A DNA stretch of 44,709 nucleotides from an uncultured Eubacterium sp. (GTDB taxonomy: Bacteria; Bacillota; Clostridia; Lachnospirales; Lachnospiraceae): the NCBI GenBank assembly GCA_947385875.1, contig CANDMV010000013.1, positions 1 to 44,709 of the forward strand. Reading direction: 5' to 3'. Every line of letters begins with the position of its first letter. Positions within the stretch are counted from its first letter, which is position 1. Shown piece after piece: positions 44,301 through 44,709 of the stretch. The position numbers and the translations under genes were made by a program. The notes beneath the pieces are model-generated. The model saw only the letters and a list, made by a program, of their open reading frames with translations. It had not been told where the DNA came from and ran no database searches.

Positions 44301-44709
44301 GGGATGGAAACAAAAAATATAGGAGTGAGAAAGATTTCGGTAGCAGTTCAGATAGGGTGTTACATTTGTGGATAACCGGACGCCGGGTGAGGGGAGCTGT
44401 TCTGTCTTCTGGTGACGTTGGAAGAATGATTAGAATCCCTTAGTATTTTGTTCGATACACAGGCGGCGAAGCCGCAGCGGCGCCTTTAGCTTCCGGCGTT
44501 TCGCCAGGGCTGCTGATAAAATATAAAAAAAGATGTAAAATAGGATAAAAGGTGCTATAATACTTAGAAATGATTATTTCTGCAAAACCTATTTGAAATA
44601 ATGACAGTCGTTTTGTCTATAGGAAAAAATGGATAATGCAGGAATCATATGTTTTGGAGCTTCCTGTATAATTCAAATATAGGGAATTCCAAGAAGGGTG
44701 GTTGATAAA
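44301..44709. other. Terminal region with right direct repeat and a possible promoter
   Basis: Holds the right copy of the 52-bp repeat (44399-44450), a GC-rich stretch GGCGGCGAAGCCGCAGCGGC, a TATAAT box at 44556-44561 whose context (GATGTAAAATA ... GCTATAAT) resembles the rpn leaders at 8030 and 12130, and a hairpin ATTATTTC/GAAATAAT. A gene may start beyond the window. Confidence 0.45.
44399..44450 (+). repeat. 52-bp direct repeat, right copy
   Basis: Partner of 43490-43541 (42 of 52 identical). The 857 bp between them hold the recombinase remnant, the broken membrane gene and the XRE regulator. Confidence 0.65.

Noticed and set aside
44340-44366. GTAGCAGTTCAG ... GTTAC as another minimal family-B element
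   Set aside because: The right end keeps only five matching bases and there is no direct repeat around it.

Overview
The window looks like a chromosomal segment of a low-GC, spore-forming Clostridia, most likely a gut Lachnospiraceae. The signs are AT-rich intergenic DNA, strong AGGAGG-type ribosome sites, a GerA/SpoVAF-type spore germination protein, a class B sortase beside a substrate ending in a TPKTG sorting signal, MBG-like and BspA-like surface proteins, and many Rpn-type nuclease/transposase genes. No species can be assigned from the sequence alone.

Layout. 1-660: the 3' part of tRNA-Phe and a complete tRNA-Lys, each with a terminator. 792-6721: an exported SGNH hydrolase, a large c-di-GMP protein (REC, degenerate GGDEF, EAL, REC, GGDEF) and a membrane protein of unknown function. 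6.9-12.2 kb: a pile-up of Rpn-family nuclease copies in different states of decay, with two copies of a 45-residue hydrophobic ORF, repeated terminators, a tnpB remnant and its IS605-like right end. 13.1-24.2 kb: a surface locus with a 2713-residue repeat protein, a class B sortase and an LRR protein carrying a sorting signal. 24.5-26.8 kb: a Uma2 nuclease, NADP-type glutamate dehydrogenase and a 58-residue minus-strand gene. 27.4-35.0 kb: an ABC exporter, a two-component system and an FtsX-type ABC transporter. 35.1-37.2 kb: an AAA-ATPase/PD-(D/E)XK protein and a small protein. 37.9-40.1 kb: panB, panC and panD. 40.2-43.5 kb: a PsiE-like membrane protein, the GerA-family protein and a hemolysin III protein. 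43.5-44.7 kb: recombinase debris, an autoregulated XRE repressor and a broken membrane gene.

Three observations stand out. (1) Six short elements (31-159 bp) scattered from 21 to 39 kb have related ends built on GTAACAGTTC. Several are flanked by 8-9 bp direct repeats, and two of these are perfect 8-mers; this fits non-autonomous IS66-type elements. (2) In three Rpn copies a strong Shine-Dalgarno sequence lies in front of an in-frame GTG in the C-terminal tail. This matches the intragenic-antitoxin design known for rpn genes. In two of the three the nuclease part is dead while the tail ORF stays open. (3) The membrane protein at 5.3 kb and the sortase at 21.4 kb share an undescribed cytoplasmic N-terminal domain of about 75 residues.

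How the genes work together, partly inferred: the giant protein, sortase and LRR protein form a cell-surface module. The two-component system probably controls the flanking ABC transporters, as in peptide-antibiotic stress modules. panB, panC and panD make pantothenate precursors, and gdhA assimilates ammonium.
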